Assembly: GCF_001906925.1 (NCBI RefSeq)
Contig: NZ_MRWQ01000001.1
Coordinates: 310,001-374,000 of the forward strand
Source: Domibacillus mangrovi
GTDB taxonomy: Bacteria; Bacillota; Bacilli; Bacillales; Domibacillaceae
Length of the DNA stretch: 64,000 bases
Reading direction: 5' to 3'
Numbering within the stretch: position 1 is the first letter of the stretch; each line of letters opens with the position of its first letter. The translations under genes were made by a program, and so were the position numbers. The notes beneath the pieces were generated by a model. That model worked only from the letters and a program-made list of their open reading frames with translations, had not been told where the DNA came from and ran no database searches. Shown one piece after another: positions 11,940 to 22,673 of this stretch.

Positions 11940-11966
11940 TACGGATTCAGTATGTAAAAAGTTTCA
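11940..11966 (-). promoter_or_regulatory. Sigma-W-type promoter for nfeD-floA
   Basis: On the minus strand TGAAAC (11961-11966) and CGTA (11940-11943) are separated by 17 bases, matching the sigma-W envelope-stress consensus. The site lies between the yqeY terminator and nfeD. In B. subtilis the yqeZ-yqfA-yqfB operon belongs to the sigma-W regulon. Confidence 0.8.
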
Positions 11967-11988
11967 GAAAAAAAGAAATAATACATAC

Positions 11989-12026
11989 AAAAAGAACTGC
12001 CACCCTAATGGATGGCAGTTCTTTTT
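11989..12026 (-). terminator. Intrinsic terminator after yqeY
   Basis: Arms of 14 bases (AAAAAGAACTGCCA and its complement) flank a short loop, with U-rich sequence on both sides, two bases after the yqeY stop. It separates yqeY from the sigma-W-type nfeD transcription unit. Confidence 0.9.
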
Positions 12027-12027
12027 G

Positions 12028-12474
12028 TTACAACAACTTTTGCTGCACGAGACGGTTCACCAATGATCCATCTGCTTTGCCTTTTACTTTTGGCATAAGA
12101 GCGGCCATTACTTTCCCCATATCTGCTTTTGCGGAAGCACCTGTTTCAGCGATTGCCGCGTCGACAATAGATGAAACTTCTTCTTCTGAAAGCTGTTCAG
12201 GCATATATTCGTTCACGTAAGTCAGTTCAGTCTGAATTTTGGCCACAAGATCCTCGCGGCCGGCTTTTTCAAACTCGTGGAGGGAGTCTTTGCGCTGTTT
12301 CACTTCGCGAGAAAGGACTGTCAGTTCTTCCTCTTCCGTCAGGTCGCGGCCGCCCGCCTTAATGCCTTCATTTTGCAATGCTGCTTTAAGCATACGGATG
12401 ACTGTCAGTTTTTCTTTCTCTTTGCTCTTCATCGCTTGCTTCATCTCGTCATTAAGACGTCCGAGAAGACTCAT
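12028..12474 (-). CDS. yqeY: YqeY, GatB/YqeY-domain protein
   Basis: The 148-residue product matches YqeY (about 148 residues) along its length, with the family ending [12 protein letters not shown]. The domain resembles the tail of the GatB amidotransferase subunit, which binds tRNA; the cellular role of free YqeY is not firmly known. AGAGGAGG precedes the ATG. It follows rpsU by 14 bases, the near-universal rpsU-yqeY pairing in Firmicutes, and is closed by a terminator. Confidence 0.94.
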   Translation of the reverse strand: MSLLGRLNDEMKQAMKSKEKEKLTVIRMLKAALQNEGIKAGGRDLTEEEELTVLSREVKQRKDSLHEFEKAGREDLVAKIQTELTYVNEYMPEQLSEEEVSSIVDAAIAETGASAKADMGKVMAALMPKVKGKADGSLVNRLVQQKLL

Positions 12475-12488
12475 ACTAAAACCTCCTC

Positions 12489-12662
12489 TTAGAACTTACG
12501 TTTACGAGCTGCTTCTGATTTCTTTTTGCGTTTCACACTTGGTTTTTCATAAAATTCGCGTTTTCTATATTCCTGCAGGGTGCCTGTCTTGGAAACAGTT
12601 TTTTTGAAACGGCGCAGAGCATCCTCAAGCGATTCGTTTTTGCGAACAACAGTTTTTGACAT
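12489..12662 (-). CDS. rpsU: 30S ribosomal protein S21
   Basis: The 57-residue basic protein starts [19 protein letters not shown] and ends in a KRK-rich tail, the full length and sequence of bacillar S21. S21 binds the small-subunit platform near the anti-Shine-Dalgarno region. The ATG at 12662 follows GGAGGGAGGG, an unusually strong site typical of ribosomal protein genes. It heads rpsU-yqeY behind its own strong promoter. Confidence 0.97.
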   Translation of the reverse strand: MSKTVVRKNESLEDALRRFKKTVSKTGTLQEYRKREFYEKPSVKRKKKSEAARKRKF

Positions 12663-12715
12663 TTCTTTTTCCCTCCCTCCGAACACATTACGATGGAAAT
12701 TCCATGTACTGAACT

Positions 12716-12744
12716 ATTATAATACAACGTTTTGACACGGTCAA
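12716..12744 (-). promoter_or_regulatory. Strong sigma-A promoter of rpsU-yqeY
   Basis: TTGACC (12739-12744) and a perfect TATAAT (12716-12721) are separated by exactly 17 bases on the minus strand, about 55 bases before the rpsU ATG. Confidence 0.88.
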
Positions 12745-12771
12745 GAAACTTTCTTTACAAAAGTTGCACAA

Positions 12772-13452
12772 TTAATAGGTGCTGTCGCCTTCTACACCAG
12801 TTACAATGCTGATACTTGAGCTCGCACCAATCCGTGTTGCACCCGCTTTAATCATTGTCATCGCATCTTGCTGGGAACGAACGCCTCCTGATGCTTTTAC
12901 ACCAATTTTGGGTCCAACTGTTTTGCGCATTAATGTAACATCCTCTTCTGTGGCACCGCCGGCAGAAAAACCTGTCGATGTTTTCACATAATCAGCACCT
13001 GCTGATACAGCTAGTTCACACGCTTTCTTCTTTTCTTTATCAGTGAGAAGGCTCGTTTCAATAATCACTTTAACAAGCGCTTTTCCTTGTGCAGATGCAA
13101 CAACCGCACGAACATCTTTTTCCACTTCGTCAAAATCGCCGTCTTTTAAAGCACCGATATTAATAACCATATCGACTTCTTTCGCACCGTGATCAATCGC
13201 TATGTTTGTTTCAAATGCTTTTACCTCGGTCATCGTCGAGCCGAGTGGAAATCCAATAACTGTACATACTTTTACGCCCGAATCGCGCAAAAGTTCCGTT
13301 GCTTGCTTGACACGTGATGGATGAACGCATACAGAAGCAAATCCATGACGGCTTGCTTCTTTGCAAAGCTTCTCAATATCTTCTTTTTTAGCATCTGCTT
13401 TCAATAACGTATGATCAATGGTTTTTGCTATGTTTCCATATGTATCTGTCAT
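12772..13452 (-). CDS. deoC: Deoxyribose-phosphate aldolase
   Basis: The 226-residue class I aldolase splits 2-deoxyribose-5-phosphate to glyceraldehyde-3-phosphate and acetaldehyde in deoxynucleoside catabolism. The start [23 protein letters not shown] (Schiff-base region) and [13 protein letters not shown], with its conserved lysine, are all visible. The ATG at 13452 lies 9 bases after GGGGGG; an in-frame ATG at 13548 would run back into the mtaB terminator. It is isolated from other deo genes, between mtaB and rpsU, and appears to have its own promoter. Confidence 0.93.
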   Translation of the reverse strand: MTDTYGNIAKTIDHTLLKADAKKEDIEKLCKEASRHGFASVCVHPSRVKQATELLRDSGVKVCTVIGFPLGSTMTEVKAFETNIAIDHGAKEVDMVINIGALKDGDFDEVEKDVRAVVASAQGKALVKVIIETSLLTDKEKKKACELAVSAGADYVKTSTGFSAGGATEEDVTLMRKTVGPKIGVKASGGVRSQQDAMTMIKAGATRIGASSSISIVTGVEGDSTY

Positions 13453-13492
13453 CACAGGTAACCCCCCATTCATTGGTTGTCCGTACTTCCAT

Positions 13493-13502
13493 ATCATAAC
13501 AC
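13493..13502 (-). promoter_or_regulatory. Possible extended -10 promoter of deoC
   Basis: TGTTATGAT on the minus strand (TATGAT at 13493-13498 preceded by TG-N) fits an extended -10. The -35 region is poor. It lies after the mtaB terminator and 40 bases before deoC. Confidence 0.45.
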
Positions 13503-13530
13503 CGATGTTGTTAGGCTTGCGAGAATTTTG

Positions 13531-13560
13531 GCAAAAAAAAGCTGGCAAATTGCCAGCTTT
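13531..13560 (-). terminator. Intrinsic terminator at the end of mtaB
   Basis: The hairpin AAAAGCTGGCAA/TTGCCAGCTTTT with a run of eight U overlaps the mtaB stop codon, ending the hrcA-dnaK-mtaB transcription unit. Confidence 0.9.
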
Positions 13561-14891
13561 TACGCGTGTACCGTATCAAGTACCCGAACGAACTGTCCTT
13601 CGTTATACGGATAGCCTGCTTTCGTTATTTTCACTTTGACAATTTTCCCGACCATTTCTTCTGTCGCTGGAAAAACAACTTTCATATAGTTATCCGTATA
13701 GCCGCTATAAAGTCCTTCTCCGCCTTCTGTAAAAGGTTCTTCTGGAATCACTTCAAGCACTTCATTTTCAAATTCCGCTGCATATTCTTTCGCCAGTTGA
13801 TCAGATAATGCGATTAATTTATGCACACGCCCGTTTTTGATCTCTTCATCAACTTGATCATCCATACGCGCTGCCGGTGTACCTGTCCGTTTTGAATAGG
13901 GAAATACATGCAACTCTGAGAAACGGTGTTCTTTAATAAAATTGTATGTTTCCATAAATTCTTCTTCCGTCTCACCTGGAAAACCGACGATAACGTCAGA
14001 TGTAACAGCAAGACCCGGAAGTGCTTTTTTTAACCGGTTCAAACGATCTGCAAAAAAGTCCATCGTATATTTGCGGCGCATCCTCTTTAATACTGTGTCT
14101 GAACCAGATTGAATTGGAATGTGCAAATGACGAACAACGATGTTTGATTGATCAATGACATCGATCACTTCATCTGTTAATTGACTAGCTTCAATAGATG
14201 AAATTCGGATGCGTTTTAATCCCGTCACTTTCGCCTCAAGATCACGTAAAAGCATAGCGAAATTATAATCTTTAAAATCAGATCCATAACCGCCCGTGTG
14301 GATACCCGTTAATACAATCTCTTGATAGCCAGACTGAACGAGCTGATTTGCCTGACGGATGACTTCTTCTGGATCACGTGACCGCATTAAACCGCGCGCC
14401 CATGGAATGATGCAAAACGTACAGAAATTATTGCAACCTTCCTGTATTTTGAGAGAAGCACGCGTTCGATCTGTAAACGCCGGTACATCAAGCTCTTCAT
14501 ATATACGGTTTTTCATAATGTTACCTACTGCATTAATCGGCTGTCGTTCTTTTTTGAATTGCTCAATATAATCCAGCATCTTTATCCGGTCCTGTGTGCC
14601 TACGACGACGTCAACGCCTGGAATAGCCATAATTTCAGCCGGTGATGTCTGTGCATAACAGCCGGTGACACAAATAACCGCATCTGGATTTTTTCGCACA
14701 GCACGGCGAATCACCTGCCGGCTTTTTTTATCTCCTGTATTTGTCACTGTACACGTATTAATCACATATACATCTGATGTTTTTTCAAAATCAGTTCGCT
14801 CGTAGCCGTTTTGTTCAAACAGCTTCCAGATTGCTTCTGTCTCATAATGATTTACTTTACAGCCTAACGTATGAAATGCCACTGTTGGCAT
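13560..14891 (-). CDS. mtaB: tRNA t6A37 methylthiotransferase MtaB (YqeV)
   Basis: The 443-residue radical-SAM methylthiotransferase adds the 2-methylthio group to t6A at position 37 of ANN-decoding tRNAs. The N-terminal cluster cysteines are C11, C47 and C78. The radical-SAM CNNFCTFC motif is at 153-160, and a C-terminal TRAM domain (about 375-440) binds tRNA. ATG at 14891 follows AAGAGGTGATT; an in-frame GTG three codons earlier overlaps this site. It starts 5 bases after the rsmE stop. Confidence 0.95.
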   Translation of the reverse strand: MPTVAFHTLGCKVNHYETEAIWKLFEQNGYERTDFEKTSDVYVINTCTVTNTGDKKSRQVIRRAVRKNPDAVICVTGCYAQTSPAEIMAIPGVDVVVGTQDRIKMLDYIEQFKKERQPINAVGNIMKNRIYEELDVPAFTDRTRASLKIQEGCNNFCTFCIIPWARGLMRSRDPEEVIRQANQLVQSGYQEIVLTGIHTGGYGSDFKDYNFAMLLRDLEAKVTGLKRIRISSIEASQLTDEVIDVIDQSNIVVRHLHIPIQSGSDTVLKRMRRKYTMDFFADRLNRLKKALPGLAVTSDVIVGFPGETEEEFMETYNFIKEHRFSELHVFPYSKRTGTPAARMDDQVDEEIKNGRVHKLIALSDQLAKEYAAEFENEVLEVIPEEPFTEGGEGLYSGYTDNYMKVVFPATEEMVGKIVKVKITKAGYPYNEGQFVRVLDTVHA

Positions 14892-14896
14892 TGTAA

Positions 14897-15646
14897 TCAC
14901 CTCTTCAATTCTAGATAAAACGAAACAGCGGATAATACGTATAATGGTGCTGTTTCAGCGCGCAAAATTCTCGGTCCGAGTGCGCATGCAGTAAACCCGC
15001 CTTTTATTAATTGTTCTGCCTCTTTCTCAGAAAATCCACCTTCAGGCCCGGTCACGATCAGCAGTCGTTTCCCTTCTGTTAACCCGCTGACTGCCTCGTA
15101 AAAAGGAGACATTTCCCCCACTTTCGCCGTTTCTTCATATGCAAATAGCAACACATCATAGTCTTTTCCACTTTCGATAACTTGTGTGAGCGAAACGGGT
15201 TCGGACACGAAGGGAATGCGGTCCCTATGCGACTGTTCCGCTGCTTCTTTAGCAATTTTTTGCCATCGTTCTGTCTTTTTAACGCCTTTTTTCCGGTCCC
15301 ACTTGACGACAGAACGACTTGCTTCAAATGGAACAAACCCGGCAGCGCCGAGTTCTGTTCCTTTCTGTATAATATAATCGAATTTATCGCCTTTCACAAG
15401 ACCAGTCGAAATAACGATATCTGTAGGCAATTCGACTGATCGTTCCACCCATTCTGTCACTTCTGCGGCTACTTCTGATTCCTTGATCTCTGTAATGGTA
15501 CAAATAGATGTCCGTCCGTCAGGATACACTATATAAATGTGGCTGCCTGGTTCCATCCGCATGACCCGACTAATGTGATGAAAATCATCTCCGGTAATCG
15601 TAATTTTATGATCTTCCGGCATTTCGTCTAAAAAATATCGTTGCAT
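14897..15646 (-). CDS. rsmE: 16S rRNA m3U1498 methyltransferase RsmE (YqeU)
   Basis: The 249-residue SPOUT-family enzyme methylates N3 of U1498 in 16S rRNA. N-terminal PUA-like sequence (MQRYFLDEMPEDHKITITG) leads to the SPOUT knot with LLIVTGPEGGFSEKE and LGPRILRAETAPLYVLSA near the C-terminus, the SAM-binding and knot motifs. ATG at 15646 is 6 bases after TGAGGTG. It sits between prmA and mtaB in the dnaK operon region. Confidence 0.95.
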   Translation of the reverse strand: MQRYFLDEMPEDHKITITGDDFHHISRVMRMEPGSHIYIVYPDGRTSICTITEIKESEVAAEVTEWVERSVELPTDIVISTGLVKGDKFDYIIQKGTELGAAGFVPFEASRSVVKWDRKKGVKKTERWQKIAKEAAEQSHRDRIPFVSEPVSLTQVIESGKDYDVLLFAYEETAKVGEMSPFYEAVSGLTEGKRLLIVTGPEGGFSEKEAEQLIKGGFTACALGPRILRAETAPLYVLSAVSFYLELKR

Positions 15647-15664
15647 CGACTGCACCTCATTTTT

Positions 15665-16609
15665 TTATTCTGCTTTTTTCGCTGCGATGCATACCCAGTC
15701 CTCCATGACGACTGTTTCTTCAATAATTAATCCTGCACCTGCCATCGCTTGTTTCACGTCTTCTTTTTTCTGTCCGATAATACCAGATGCAATAAACGTA
15801 CCGCCCGGACGCATAATGGATTCCACATCTTTCACAAATGAAATAATCACTTCTGCTAAAATATTCGCTACGACAACATCTGCTTTGTCATCAAGGCCAT
15901 CGATTAAATTATTTTTCGACACAGAAATAACCTGTTCTACTTTATTTAAAGCCACATTTTGACGAGCAGCAGATACAGCCACTTCGTCCAAGTCAAGAGC
16001 TGTAACACGTTTTGCACCGAGGAGCGCTGCACCAATGGCAAGAACACCTGAACCTGTGCCGACATCGACAACATGATCTTCAGACTTCACAAACCGTTCC
16101 AGCGCCTGCAAACACATAACCGTCGTCGGATGTGTCCCTGTCCCAAACGCCATGCCAGGATCAAGTTCAATAATTAATTCATCTGTGGAAAAAGGCTCGT
16201 ACTCTTCCCACGTCGGCACAATCGTAAATTTTTCTGATATTTTGACAGGATTGTAATACTGCTTCCACGCTGTAGCCCAGTCTTCTTCATGCACTTCATT
16301 CACCGACACACGTAAATTGCCAGTGTCAATTTGATATACAGTAAGATTTTTCACCGCTTCTGTAATATCATCCACCGTTTCCTGTAAAAAGCTGTTTACC
16401 GGTAAATAAGCTTTAACAGCGACACCTTCTTCAGGGTAATCGTCTGGATTCAGCTCGTACAATTCACCAAATAAGCCGCCTTCCCGTTTTTTGTCCAGCT
16501 CTGCGCGATCTTCAATCACAACACCGCTCGCTCCTGCTTCATGTAAAATATTCGAAATCGGCTCCACTGCATCATTGACTGTTTCAATGCAAATTTCTGA
16601 CCACTTCAT
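15665..16609 (-). CDS. prmA: Ribosomal protein L11 methyltransferase
   Basis: The 314-residue protein has the PrmA plan: an N-terminal L11-recognition domain (about 1-80), then a class I SAM methyltransferase domain with motif I VVDVGTGSGVLAIGA and the VVANILAEV motif IV-like stretch. It trimethylates L11 lysines. GGAG 9 bases upstream supports the ATG at 16609. It follows dnaJ by 23 bases, the conserved bacillar arrangement. Confidence 0.96.
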   Translation of the reverse strand: MKWSEICIETVNDAVEPISNILHEAGASGVVIEDRAELDKKREGGLFGELYELNPDDYPEEGVAVKAYLPVNSFLQETVDDITEAVKNLTVYQIDTGNLRVSVNEVHEEDWATAWKQYYNPVKISEKFTIVPTWEEYEPFSTDELIIELDPGMAFGTGTHPTTVMCLQALERFVKSEDHVVDVGTGSGVLAIGAALLGAKRVTALDLDEVAVSAARQNVALNKVEQVISVSKNNLIDGLDDKADVVVANILAEVIISFVKDVESIMRPGGTFIASGIIGQKKEDVKQAMAGAGLIIEETVVMEDWVCIAAKKAE

Positions 16610-16632
16610 TCGTGCCAGCTCCTATCATGCAA

Positions 16633-17757
16633 TTAGTCACGCTTTAATGCGCGCTTCACTTTATCGAAAAAACCATCTTCTTCACTCAGCTGTTCGCCGC
16701 TTACTTCTGCAAACTCACGAAGAAGGTGTTTTTGTTTTTCACTTAATTTAATTGGTGTAATGACTTTCACATGAACATGCTGATCACCTGTACCATATCC
16801 ACGCACATTTGCTACGCCTTTGCCACGCAAACGGAATGTCGTGCCGCTTTGCGTACCAGCCGGTATTTTCAATTTCACCTTGCCTTGAATGGTTGGTACT
16901 TCAATTTCATCGCCCAGCGAGGCTTGAACGAATGTCACTGGCATTTCGCAATAAATATCATCGCCATCCCGCTCAAACAGTTCATGCTGCTTAACGCGGA
17001 AAACAATATATAAATCACCTGCAGGTCCGCCGTTAACGCCGGCTTCTCCTTGACTAGTCAGACGAATTTGCTGCCCTTCATCAATGCCTGCCGGCACTTT
17101 TACGTTGATCGTTTTATTTTTCGTTACGCGGCCATTCCCTGAACATGTTGTACATTTTTCTTTAATCATTTTACCAGTCCCGCTACAATGAGGACATGTA
17201 CGGCGATTGACAACGCGGCCAAATGGCGTACTTTGTTCCACATTCACCTGTCCAGCGCCGGCACAGTGTGAACACGTTTCCGGTGATGTACCTGGTTTTG
17301 CACCGCTTCCTTTACACGTTGTACATTCTTCTTCTCTCGGAATGATAATATCCTTCTCTACTCCAAAAACCGCTTCTTCAAACGTTATCGTCATCGTGTA
17401 TTGAAGATCATCACCTTGCCTTGGTGCATTCGGATCGCGCCGACGTCCACCTCCGCCGCCAAAAAACGTGCTAAATATATCATCAAATCCACCGCCGAAT
17501 CCGCCGAATCCACCTCCACCATTAAAACCGCCTTGGTTTGATCCAGCATGTCCGAATTGATCATACTGCGCTTTTTTCGATTCATCACTTAGCACTTCGT
17601 ACGCTTCACTAATTTCTTTAAATTTTTCATCTGAACCTGCTTCTTTATTAATATCCGGATGAAACTTTTTCGATAGTTTTCGGTACGCTTTTTTAATTTC
17701 GTCTTTTGATGCACTCTTTTCGATGCCGAGCACATCATAATAATCTCTCTTACTCAT
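16633..17757 (-). CDS. dnaJ: Chaperone protein DnaJ
   Basis: The 374-residue Hsp40 co-chaperone has a J domain with HPD (33-35), a Gly/Phe-rich linker (about 75-105) and four zinc CxxCxGxG repeats starting CTTCKGSG (about 145-215). The C-terminal substrate-binding domains follow. It stimulates DnaK ATPase and delivers clients. It lies 129 bases after dnaK with a hairpin terminator between them, so dnaJ-prmA-rsmE-mtaB may be expressed at a lower level than grpE-dnaK. Confidence 0.97.
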   Translation of the reverse strand: MSKRDYYDVLGIEKSASKDEIKKAYRKLSKKFHPDINKEAGSDEKFKEISEAYEVLSDESKKAQYDQFGHAGSNQGGFNGGGGFGGFGGGFDDIFSTFFGGGGGRRRDPNAPRQGDDLQYTMTITFEEAVFGVEKDIIIPREEECTTCKGSGAKPGTSPETCSHCAGAGQVNVEQSTPFGRVVNRRTCPHCSGTGKMIKEKCTTCSGNGRVTKNKTINVKVPAGIDEGQQIRLTSQGEAGVNGGPAGDLYIVFRVKQHELFERDGDDIYCEMPVTFVQASLGDEIEVPTIQGKVKLKIPAGTQSGTTFRLRGKGVANVRGYGTGDQHVHVKVITPIKLSEKQKHLLREFAEVSGEQLSEEDGFFDKVKRALKRD

Positions 17758-17831
17758 CGTTTCTCACTCCCGTTTCATTCACATAACCGCTATTTTAACA
17801 TATATCGTGGAACATATGACAATTGTTTCAC

Positions 17832-17872
17832 AAAAAAAGCCAAAGTCGGAAAACCGCTGACTTTGACTTTTT
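17832..17872 (-). terminator. Hairpin terminator between dnaK and dnaJ
   Basis: AAGTCAAAGTCAGC pairs imperfectly with GACTTTGGCTT, followed by seven U, directly after dnaK. It probably attenuates transcription into dnaJ. Confidence 0.8.
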
Positions 17873-17886
17873 CATGTAACAAATAC

Positions 17887-19743
<1,857 letters not shown>

Positions 19744-19757
19744 TTACATATAAATAA

Positions 19758-20321
19758 TTATTGATTTACTTTTACCATTGATGGCCGAATAACCCGGTCT
19801 TTCAATTTATATCCTTTTTGAAGCTCGGCCAAAATCGAATTCGGCTCCGCGTTTTCATCGTTTTCCGTCATGACGGCTTGATGAACAGTCGGATCGAAAG
19901 GAGAACCGACTGTTTCAATCGGCTCCACACCTTCATTTTTAAGAGCAGCTACAAGTGTTTTATACACCATTTCAACGCCTTGTAAAACAGATTTTGTTTC
20001 TTCATGCTCCGGTGTCACTTGCAACGCACGCTCAAAGTTATCAAGCACTGGTAAAAGTTCCATCACAAGACGCTGTGCGCGGTATTTCTCCTGCGCTTCG
20101 CGATCAAGGTTAGTACGGCGTCTGAAATTTTCAAAATCAGCACGAAGACGTAAATAGCGGTCCTCTGTTTCATCAAGTTGCTTTTGAAGCACTTCTTCTT
20201 TGCTTTCTTCTACTTCTTCTATTATTTCTTCGCCTACTACTTCTTCTATTTGTTCTTCAACAGAAGATTCCGTTTGTTGAACCGGATCTTCCACTGTCAA
20301 TGGCTTTTGTTCTTCTGCCAC
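19758..20321 (-). CDS. grpE: Nucleotide exchange factor GrpE
   Basis: The 187-residue protein has an acidic, Glu-rich N-terminal tail, a long coiled coil (about 50-105) and the C-terminal beta domain with [15 protein letters not shown]. GrpE releases ADP from DnaK. GTG at 20321 follows TTGGAGGTGG by about 5 bases and gives exactly the B. subtilis length. An in-frame ATG at 20348 has no binding site and begins only 4 bases after hrcA. It is part of the heat-shock operon. Confidence 0.95.
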   Translation of the reverse strand: MAEEQKPLTVEDPVQQTESSVEEQIEEVVGEEIIEEVEESKEEVLQKQLDETEDRYLRLRADFENFRRRTNLDREAQEKYRAQRLVMELLPVLDNFERALQVTPEHEETKSVLQGVEMVYKTLVAALKNEGVEPIETVGSPFDPTVHQAVMTENDENAEPNSILAELQKGYKLKDRVIRPSMVKVNQ

Positions 20322-20352
20322 TGGTTCCACCTCCAAGCTAAATTTCATCGTG

Positions 20353-21387
20353 CTACGAGCTCGTATTATACAGACGTGTTAACACGTTCGTCATATCATG
20401 GCTTAAAAAATCAACGAGTGTGATCACACGTGAATACTCCATCCGTTTCGGACCGAGAATCGCAATCGTTCCAACCGGCTCATCACCGACAGAATAGGAT
20501 GCAGTAATTAAACTACAGTCTTCCATCGCTTGTTCCGCGTTTTCTGTGCCAATTTTCACACGGATACCTGCTTTTGTCGGCCGGACAAGTTCATAAATGT
20601 CGCTTTCTTTTTCCATCATATTCATGACGAGTCGTACCTTTTCAACATCCCGGAATTCCGGCTGGTTTAAAATGTTTGTCTTGCCGCCAATAAATAGTTT
20701 TCCAGTAGATGGGCCGACTGCCGCCTCCGCAAACATTTGTAGCACCGCTTCATAATTTTGAAGATGCCGCTTCATCAATTTAGCCGTTTCTTTGTATAAC
20801 TTACCATGAAGTTCTGATAGCGGCACACCAGCTAGGCGATCATTTAAAATATTAACCATTTTTTCAATATCAGCTGCTGCAATTCTTTCAGGCAACGAAA
20901 AAAGCCGATTTTCAACATGGCCGGTGTCGGTCACGATAATAGCGACAGCTGTTTCTCGATCAATTGGAATGATTTGCAATTTCTTCACTTTATGATCATT
21001 AAATTTCGGGCCGAGTACAATCGATGTGTAGCTCGTCAACTCCGATAAAATCGTTGCGACATTTTGCACCGCTTTTTCAAGTCCGTTTTGCCGATCCCTA
21101 AAAATAGAATGAATAGCGGTTTGTTCACTGCGCGCAAGAGATCCCGGTGCGAGTAAATGATCGACGTAATAACGATACCCTTTTTCTGATGGGATACGCC
21201 CTGATGACGTATGAGTTTTTTCTAAAAATCCCATCTCTTCAAGATCTGCCATCTCATTCCGAATCGTAGCCGGACTGTACGATACGTCCTCTTTTTTTGC
21301 AAGGTTGTTCGATCCGACCGGCTGGGCGGAACGAATAAAATCATCAATAATAATTTGTAAGATGAAAAGTTGGCGATCTGTCAACAT
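20353..21387 (-). CDS. hrcA: Heat-inducible transcription repressor HrcA
   Basis: The 344-residue repressor has an N-terminal winged helix (about 1-75, including [20 protein letters not shown]) and a C-terminal GAF-like dimerisation domain. HrcA binds CIRCE and represses its own operon at normal temperature; GroEL assists its folding, which forms the feedback loop. The perfect CIRCE at 21403-21429 lies between its promoter and start, with AGAGGTGATG before the ATG. Confidence 0.97.
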   Translation of the reverse strand: MLTDRQLFILQIIIDDFIRSAQPVGSNNLAKKEDVSYSPATIRNEMADLEEMGFLEKTHTSSGRIPSEKGYRYYVDHLLAPGSLARSEQTAIHSIFRDRQNGLEKAVQNVATILSELTSYTSIVLGPKFNDHKVKKLQIIPIDRETAVAIIVTDTGHVENRLFSLPERIAAADIEKMVNILNDRLAGVPLSELHGKLYKETAKLMKRHLQNYEAVLQMFAEAAVGPSTGKLFIGGKTNILNQPEFRDVEKVRLVMNMMEKESDIYELVRPTKAGIRVKIGTENAEQAMEDCSLITASYSVGDEPVGTIAILGPKRMEYSRVITLVDFLSHDMTNVLTRLYNTSS

Positions 21388-21402
21388 CCTTCATCACCTC
21401 TT

Positions 21403-21429
21403 TTAGCACTCTTTCGATACGAGTGCTAA
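21403..21429. promoter_or_regulatory. CIRCE operator
   Basis: TTAGCACTC (21403-21411), a 9-base spacer and GAGTGCTAA (21421-21429) form a perfect CIRCE inverted repeat just downstream of the hrcA promoter, the HrcA binding site. Confidence 0.98.
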
Positions 21430-21439
21430 ATCTACATTT

Positions 21440-21468
21440 AAATTATCAAAATTCAGATAGTCTGTCAA
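21440..21468 (-). promoter_or_regulatory. Sigma-A promoter of the hrcA-grpE-dnaK-dnaJ operon
   Basis: Perfect TTGACA (21463-21468), 17-base spacer, TAATTT (21440-21445). CIRCE follows immediately, so bound HrcA would block transcription near the start site. Confidence 0.8.
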
Positions 21469-21477
21469 TGAGTTCGC

Positions 21478-22614
21478 TCACATTTTCGGTTCAATTAAAA
21501 AAGATTGAAATACTTCATTGCCAAGAAATTTCCCCTTATGCGTCAGACGAATTGATTCATCCGTTACTTCCAGCAAATTTCGTTCTGTCATGTTCCCAAT
21601 CGCTTCTTTAAAAAGGGTCAATGGATTTTGATTATATTTCCTCTGAAAAGCAGCGATCGAGACGCCCGCTACTTTACGGAGACCAAGAAACATTTCTTCT
21701 TCCATTCGTTCCTGTTTTGTCGTTTGTTGGGTTCTCATACGTGGTGATTCCCCTCTTTCAAGCGGCTCCATATATTTTTTTAATGGACCATAGTTTGCAT
21801 ATCGAACGCCTTTCACATACCCGTGTGCCCCGGCACCGAACCCGTAATATTCTTCATTGTTCCAGTACGTTAAATTATGAATACTCTCAAATCCCGTACG
21901 CGCAAAGTTGCTGATTTCATATTGATGGAGCCCGGATGCTGACATTAGATGCATAACAGCTTCATACATGTCCGCTTCTGCTTCTTCTTTTGGCAGCGGC
22001 AAATTTCCTTTACTCATTAAATTGTAAAAGACCGTTTTGGGTTCAATAATCAAGGAATAAGCGGAATAATGAGGAAGTCCGAGCGCGAGTGCTTGGCGCG
22101 TCGTGTCAATCGCATCTTCTATCGTCTGCTCCGGTAATCCATAAATTAAATCAATGCTCAAATTATCGAAGCCCGCTTTTTCCGCATTACGCACCGTCTG
22201 CAGCACATCTTTTTTTGTATGCGTCCGCCCGATTCGCTTTAAGTGAACATCATTGAATGACTGTACACCAATGCTAAGCCGATTTACACCACCCCTCTTT
22301 AAAATGCTCATTTTTGCTGGTGTTAAATCACCCGGATTCGCCTCAAATGTGTATTCTCCGTCTGATGCGAGCGGCAGCTGTTGGGCGATCGATTCCACAA
22401 AATACTGAAGCTGTGTTTCATTGAGCGATGTCGGCGTCCCGCCTCCAACGAAAATCGACTTATAGCCAGACTTATTTTCCCCCATACTCATTTCTTTATC
22501 GAGGTTCTGTAAATATTGTTCTACTGGCTGGTTTTTCATAAACACTTTATTAAAATCACAATAATGACAGATGTGATGGCAAAATGGAATGTGGATGTAG
22601 GCTGCGTTTATCAT
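21478..22614 (-). CDS. hemW: HemW, radical-SAM heme chaperone (coproporphyrinogen dehydrogenase-like)
   Basis: The 378-residue protein starts MINAAYIHIPFC with the radical-SAM CHHICHYCD motif (C12, C16, C19) and a C-terminal HemN-like domain. The HemW group lacks the extra N-terminal residues of true HemN. Family evidence supports heme trafficking to respiratory enzymes rather than coproporphyrinogen oxidation. ATG at 22614 is preceded by AAAGGTG; a GTG three codons up sits within that site. It lies between lepA and hrcA, the conserved place. Confidence 0.93.
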   Translation of the reverse strand: MINAAYIHIPFCHHICHYCDFNKVFMKNQPVEQYLQNLDKEMSMGENKSGYKSIFVGGGTPTSLNETQLQYFVESIAQQLPLASDGEYTFEANPGDLTPAKMSILKRGGVNRLSIGVQSFNDVHLKRIGRTHTKKDVLQTVRNAEKAGFDNLSIDLIYGLPEQTIEDAIDTTRQALALGLPHYSAYSLIIEPKTVFYNLMSKGNLPLPKEEAEADMYEAVMHLMSASGLHQYEISNFARTGFESIHNLTYWNNEEYYGFGAGAHGYVKGVRYANYGPLKKYMEPLERGESPRMRTQQTTKQERMEEEMFLGLRKVAGVSIAAFQRKYNQNPLTLFKEAIGNMTERNLLEVTDESIRLTHKGKFLGNEVFQSFLIEPKM

Positions 22615-22638
22615 GCTGTTCACACCTTTCTGTACATA

Positions 22639-22669
22639 AAGGAAGGTGCCCGAAATACGGACACCTTGT
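22639..22669 (-). terminator. Possible terminator after lepA
   Basis: AAGGTGTCCG and CGGGCACCTT form a stable hairpin after the lepA stop, but only a short U tract (CCTTTAT) follows. It may act as an attenuator or mRNA end rather than a strong terminator. Confidence 0.5.
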
Positions 22670-22673
22670 CTTT

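Noticed and set aside
20322-20348. ATG at 20348 as the grpE start
   Set aside because: There is no ribosome-binding site before it, whereas GTG 20321 follows a strong GGAGGTGG and gives the family length.
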